From Clostridium massiliamazoniense (GTDB lineage Bacteria > Bacillota > Clostridia > Clostridiales > Clostridiaceae): DNA of 64,000 nt. Of this stretch, positions 61,961 to 64,000 are shown one piece after another. The notes below the pieces were generated by a model. The model worked only from the letters and a program-made list of their open reading frames with translations, was not told the DNA's origin and did no database searches. Within the stretch, counting starts at the first letter, position 1; every line of letters starts with the position of its first letter. The translations under genes and the position numbers were made by a program. The DNA is taken from contig NZ_LN879468.1 in the NCBI RefSeq assembly GCF_001403635.1, positions 682,001 through 746,000 on the forward strand, given 5' to 3'.

Positions 61961-63166
61961 TTAATTTTTCCTAAATGTCTTTTTACTAGTATTTGATTTT
62001 ACTTTCTTTTTCACATAAGGTTTCTTTTCTATTTTATCTACTATTTTACCTTCATAAATATATTTCTTTTGAACCTTTATACCTAATCTTTGTGTATAAG
62101 TTTGTATTAATTCTTCTTCTCCTGGTGTTGCTATAGAATAAGATATTCCTGATTTTCCTGCTCTTCCAACACGTCCTGATCTATGAAGATAACTCTTAGG
62201 ATCTACAGGAATGTCTAGATTTACAATATAATCTAAGCCTTTTATATCAAGACCTCTTGCTGCTATATCTGAAGCTATTAATACATTAAGCTTTCCTTTT
62301 CTAAAATCTTCAAGTGCTTTTTTTCTTTGTTCTTTTTTACCTTCACCAATTAATGATTCCACATTTATTTTAGTGTATCTTAATTTTTCTAAAGCTATAT
62401 TTACATCATAAGCTCCATTTAAAAATACTAATACCTTCTTTCCCTTTAATGCATGTATTAATTTTCTTAAATGTTCTAATTTTTCTCTTCTTTCAACTAC
62501 AAAATAATTATGTTCTATGTCCTTATTAACCTTATTTTTTTCTTTAACTTCCACATACTCTGGGTTATCTATTACTTTTTCTGCAATTTCAAGAGTTTTT
62601 CCTGTTAGCGTTGCAGATACTAATAACTTTTGAGTATCTCTCATAAGAGATTTTTTTATGGCATTTACTTCTTCTATATTTTTAAAATGAAGCAATTTAT
62701 CTCCTTCATCTAAAACTAAGATTTTAACAGTATGGGCAGATATTTTTCTTTTTTGTATAAGTTCTAATATTCTTCCACTTGAGCCTACTATTATTTGAGG
62801 TTTTTCCTTTAACTTTTCTATTTGTCTTTTTATATTTCCACTTCCAACAATAGTTGTTGAACTTATCTTTATCTTTGATAAGTTTCTTATTTCAACCATT
62901 ACATTATTTATTTGTGCTGCTAACTCATGTGTTGGAGCTAATATAATAGCTTGGGTTTCTTTCTTATTCTCATCTATTTTTTCTATTATTGGTAATAAAT
63001 ACGCTAAAGTTTTGCCAGTTCCCGTTTCTGATTGGCAAATTAAATTTTTCCCTTCTAAAACTAAAGGAATTGTTTTTTCTTGTATAGTAGTAGGCTCAGT
63101 TATCCCCATTTTTTCTAATGCATCTATTACTTCAACCTTTAAACTTAATTCTCTAAAATTTTTCAT
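61961..63166 (-). CDS. DEAD-box-family RNA helicase with DEGD motif II
   Basis: 401 aa. Motifs: Q motif EPTTIQEKTIPL, Walker A SETGTGKT, Ia PTHELA, motif II LDEGDKLL near residue 150, motif III SATLTG, and motif VI HRSGRVGRAG. Motif II reads DEGD where the family normally has DEAD. The basic tail (KKPYVKKKVKSNTSKKTF) probably binds RNA. It is monocistronic; AAGGAG precedes the ATG. Confidence 0.9.
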   Translation of the reverse strand: MKNFRELSLKVEVIDALEKMGITEPTTIQEKTIPLVLEGKNLICQSETGTGKTLAYLLPIIEKIDENKKETQAIILAPTHELAAQINNVMVEIRNLSKIKISSTTIVGSGNIKRQIEKLKEKPQIIVGSSGRILELIQKRKISAHTVKILVLDEGDKLLHFKNIEEVNAIKKSLMRDTQKLLVSATLTGKTLEIAEKVIDNPEYVEVKEKNKVNKDIEHNYFVVERREKLEHLRKLIHALKGKKVLVFLNGAYDVNIALEKLRYTKINVESLIGEGKKEQRKKALEDFRKGKLNVLIASDIAARGLDIKGLDYIVNLDIPVDPKSYLHRSGRVGRAGKSGISYSIATPGEEELIQTYTQRLGIKVQKKYIYEGKIVDKIEKKPYVKKKVKSNTSKKTFRKN

Positions 63167-63203
63167 TTTAATCTCCTTATGTAAAATTTATAACTAAAAA
63201 ATA

Positions 63204-63227
63204 GACTGTATCTATTCTGATACAGCC
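63204..63227 (-). terminator. Terminator after the azoreductase-like gene
   Basis: GACTGTATC pairs with GATACAGCC (one mismatch) over a 6-base loop, 52 bases past the stop at 63279. The T-run follows on the minus strand. Confidence 0.6.
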
Positions 63228-63278
63228 CTTATTATTTATATTTTAACATAGATTTAAAAAATTTGCTTAATTATCTTT

Positions 63279-64000
63279 TTAATACTCTTTAGCACTTTCT
63301 TCATTTAGAACCTTATCACTTTCCATTCTTTCATAAGATTGCATTTTTTCATCAGTTAATTCTTCTTCTGGTTCTTTCTTTGTGTCATCAACAGGATAAT
63401 CATTTTCTACTACTTCTTCATGATTTTTTTCTTCTTCTTTTATTACTGACTCATTTTCCTTATTATTTTCTTCTGCCTTGTGCTCTTGTTCTTCCTCTTC
63501 AGTAAAACTTTCTTTTTCTTTAGGTTCTTCTTCATCTTTATCCTCTTTTGCTCTGTAAGTAAAAGAACCATCTTCTTTTTTTAACTTTTTATGATACCCT
63601 TTCATCTTATCCATAAACTCCTTACTATCTTCACAAGCTTTATCTATAGCCTTACCAATTTTAAACATTGCATCTATTTCATCTTCTGCTGCTTCAATTG
63701 CATCTCTTCTCTCTTCCTTAGTGAATCCTGTACCATCAACTAATATTTCTTTGTATTTATCAATTCCCATAAATTTAACTATATCCTTTAAATAACATGA
63801 GCTATGATCAAGCATTCCTTTAAAAAGAACAGGAATATCTCCACCACTAGATTGAACAAAATAAAATTTTCTTTCTTTATCATCTAATAAGCCCTTGCAT
63901 TTCCTTTCAGAAATATCTATAGTTATACCATTTTGAATCACACAATCTAAATATTGTTTAAATGGTGCTGGAAAAAACAAACTCCACATAGGTGATGCAA
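63279..64000 (-). CDS. FMN azoreductase-like oxidoreductase with charged C-terminal tail, 5' end outside window
   Basis: The visible 239 residues start inside the protein. The first half resembles the C-terminal part of FMN-dependent NADH azoreductases or quinone reductases: SPMWSLFFPAPFKQYLDCVI, KGLLDDKERKFYFVQSSGGD and FMGIDKYKEILVDGTGF. About 100 extra residues follow, very rich in Glu and Lys (EDKDEEEPKEKESFTEEEEQ) and ending KVLNEESAKEY. A typical enzyme ends before that tail. Its role is unknown. Confidence 0.78.
   Translation of the reverse strand, partial: ASPMWSLFFPAPFKQYLDCVIQNGITIDISERKCKGLLDDKERKFYFVQSSGGDIPVLFKGMLDHSSCYLKDIVKFMGIDKYKEILVDGTGFTKEERRDAIEAAEDEIDAMFKIGKAIDKACEDSKEFMDKMKGYHKKLKKEDGSFTYRAKEDKDEEEPKEKESFTEEEEQEHKAEENNKENESVIKEEEKNHEEVVENDYPVDDTKKEPEEELTDEKMQSYERMESDKVLNEESAKEY

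Noticed and set aside
1-64000. CRISPR array, tRNA or rRNA genes, prophage
   Set aside because: No regularly spaced direct repeats, no cloverleaf sequences, no phage structural genes; the dispersed repeats here are not evenly spaced arrays.

Overview
The window looks like a chromosomal segment of a low-GC, anaerobic Firmicute, most probably Clostridium perfringens or a very close relative. The reasons are the extreme AT bias, strong AGGAGG-type ribosome binding sites with frequent TTG and GTG starts, a pyrophosphate-type phosphofructokinase, and a heme-pathway block that stops at uroporphyrinogen III/precorrin-2. The species name is inference from memory of gene content; no search was run. I see no rRNA, tRNA, CRISPR array or prophage. 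The only insertion-sequence trace is a short IS3-type remnant.

Layout. 1-3.9 kb: a polyamine operon (minus strand) with speD, arginine decarboxylase, speE and speB, a complete arginine-to-spermidine route; speB is cut by the window edge. 4.2-8.8 kb: a degenerate Nudix protein, a membrane-anchored TPR protein, and a uracil permease behind a PyrR-binding leader. 8.9-15.9 kb: hemA, a sirC-like gene, hemC, cobA-hemD, hemB and hemL, with overlapping or closely packed genes. 16.2-22.6 kb: a membrane protein, a GIY-YIG protein, an IS3 remnant beside a lipoprotein, a formate/nitrite-type channel, and two tandem HTH-TPR regulators. 22.6-27.4 kb: RNase H, a DUF1232 protein with an upstream paralogue that lacks a normal start codon, pepF, and a small acidic protein. 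27.9-31.4 kb: a zinc-type ABC importer (ATPase and permease) with a candidate Zur operator and a convergent Fur-family gene, then pfp. 31.5-44.3 kb: cysteine-desulfurase-like enzyme, ABC-F protein, dUTPase, Cys-rich protein, DUF1836, PAQR/HlyIII protein, LysR regulator, polysaccharide deacetylase, an amidase-like probable pseudoenzyme and several small proteins. 44.4-52.3 kb: glycerophosphodiesterase, PHP phosphatase, Ddl, TtcA-like enzyme, ACT and DUF711 pair, and a YkpA-type ABC-F protein. 52.5-64 kb: a second deacetylase, GH1 glycosidase with a divergent GntR regulator, MATE exporter, topoisomerase III, YdbT/YdbS-like pair, a DEAD-box-type helicase with a DEGD motif, and a flavodoxin-fold oxidoreductase with a long charged tail.

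The most unusual content lies between the genes. Three dispersed repeat types recur. T1 is a roughly 120-bp element built on a strong hairpin (GAGGATGTATC / GATACATCCTC); it usually sits within tens of bases of a gene's 3' end and looks like a mobile or copied terminator. M is a 118-190 bp near-palindromic, MITE-like sequence. Comparing T1 copies with and without it shows it inserted into T1 at a CTATATAG site. T2 is a roughly 135-bp repeat that folds into two hairpins, with paired-base changes between copies that suggest a conserved structure. Together they fill most of the larger intergenic gaps.

Several proteins keep a fold but change key residues: the Nudix box, the amidase active site, the ZnuC Walker A glycine and the helicase motif II. 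Other intergenic signals are a 7-1-7 zinc box, a PyrR loop, GntR-type operators and a palindrome at the MATE gene start. Start codons below were chosen by ribosome-binding-site spacing, so several are shorter than the longest possible reading frame.
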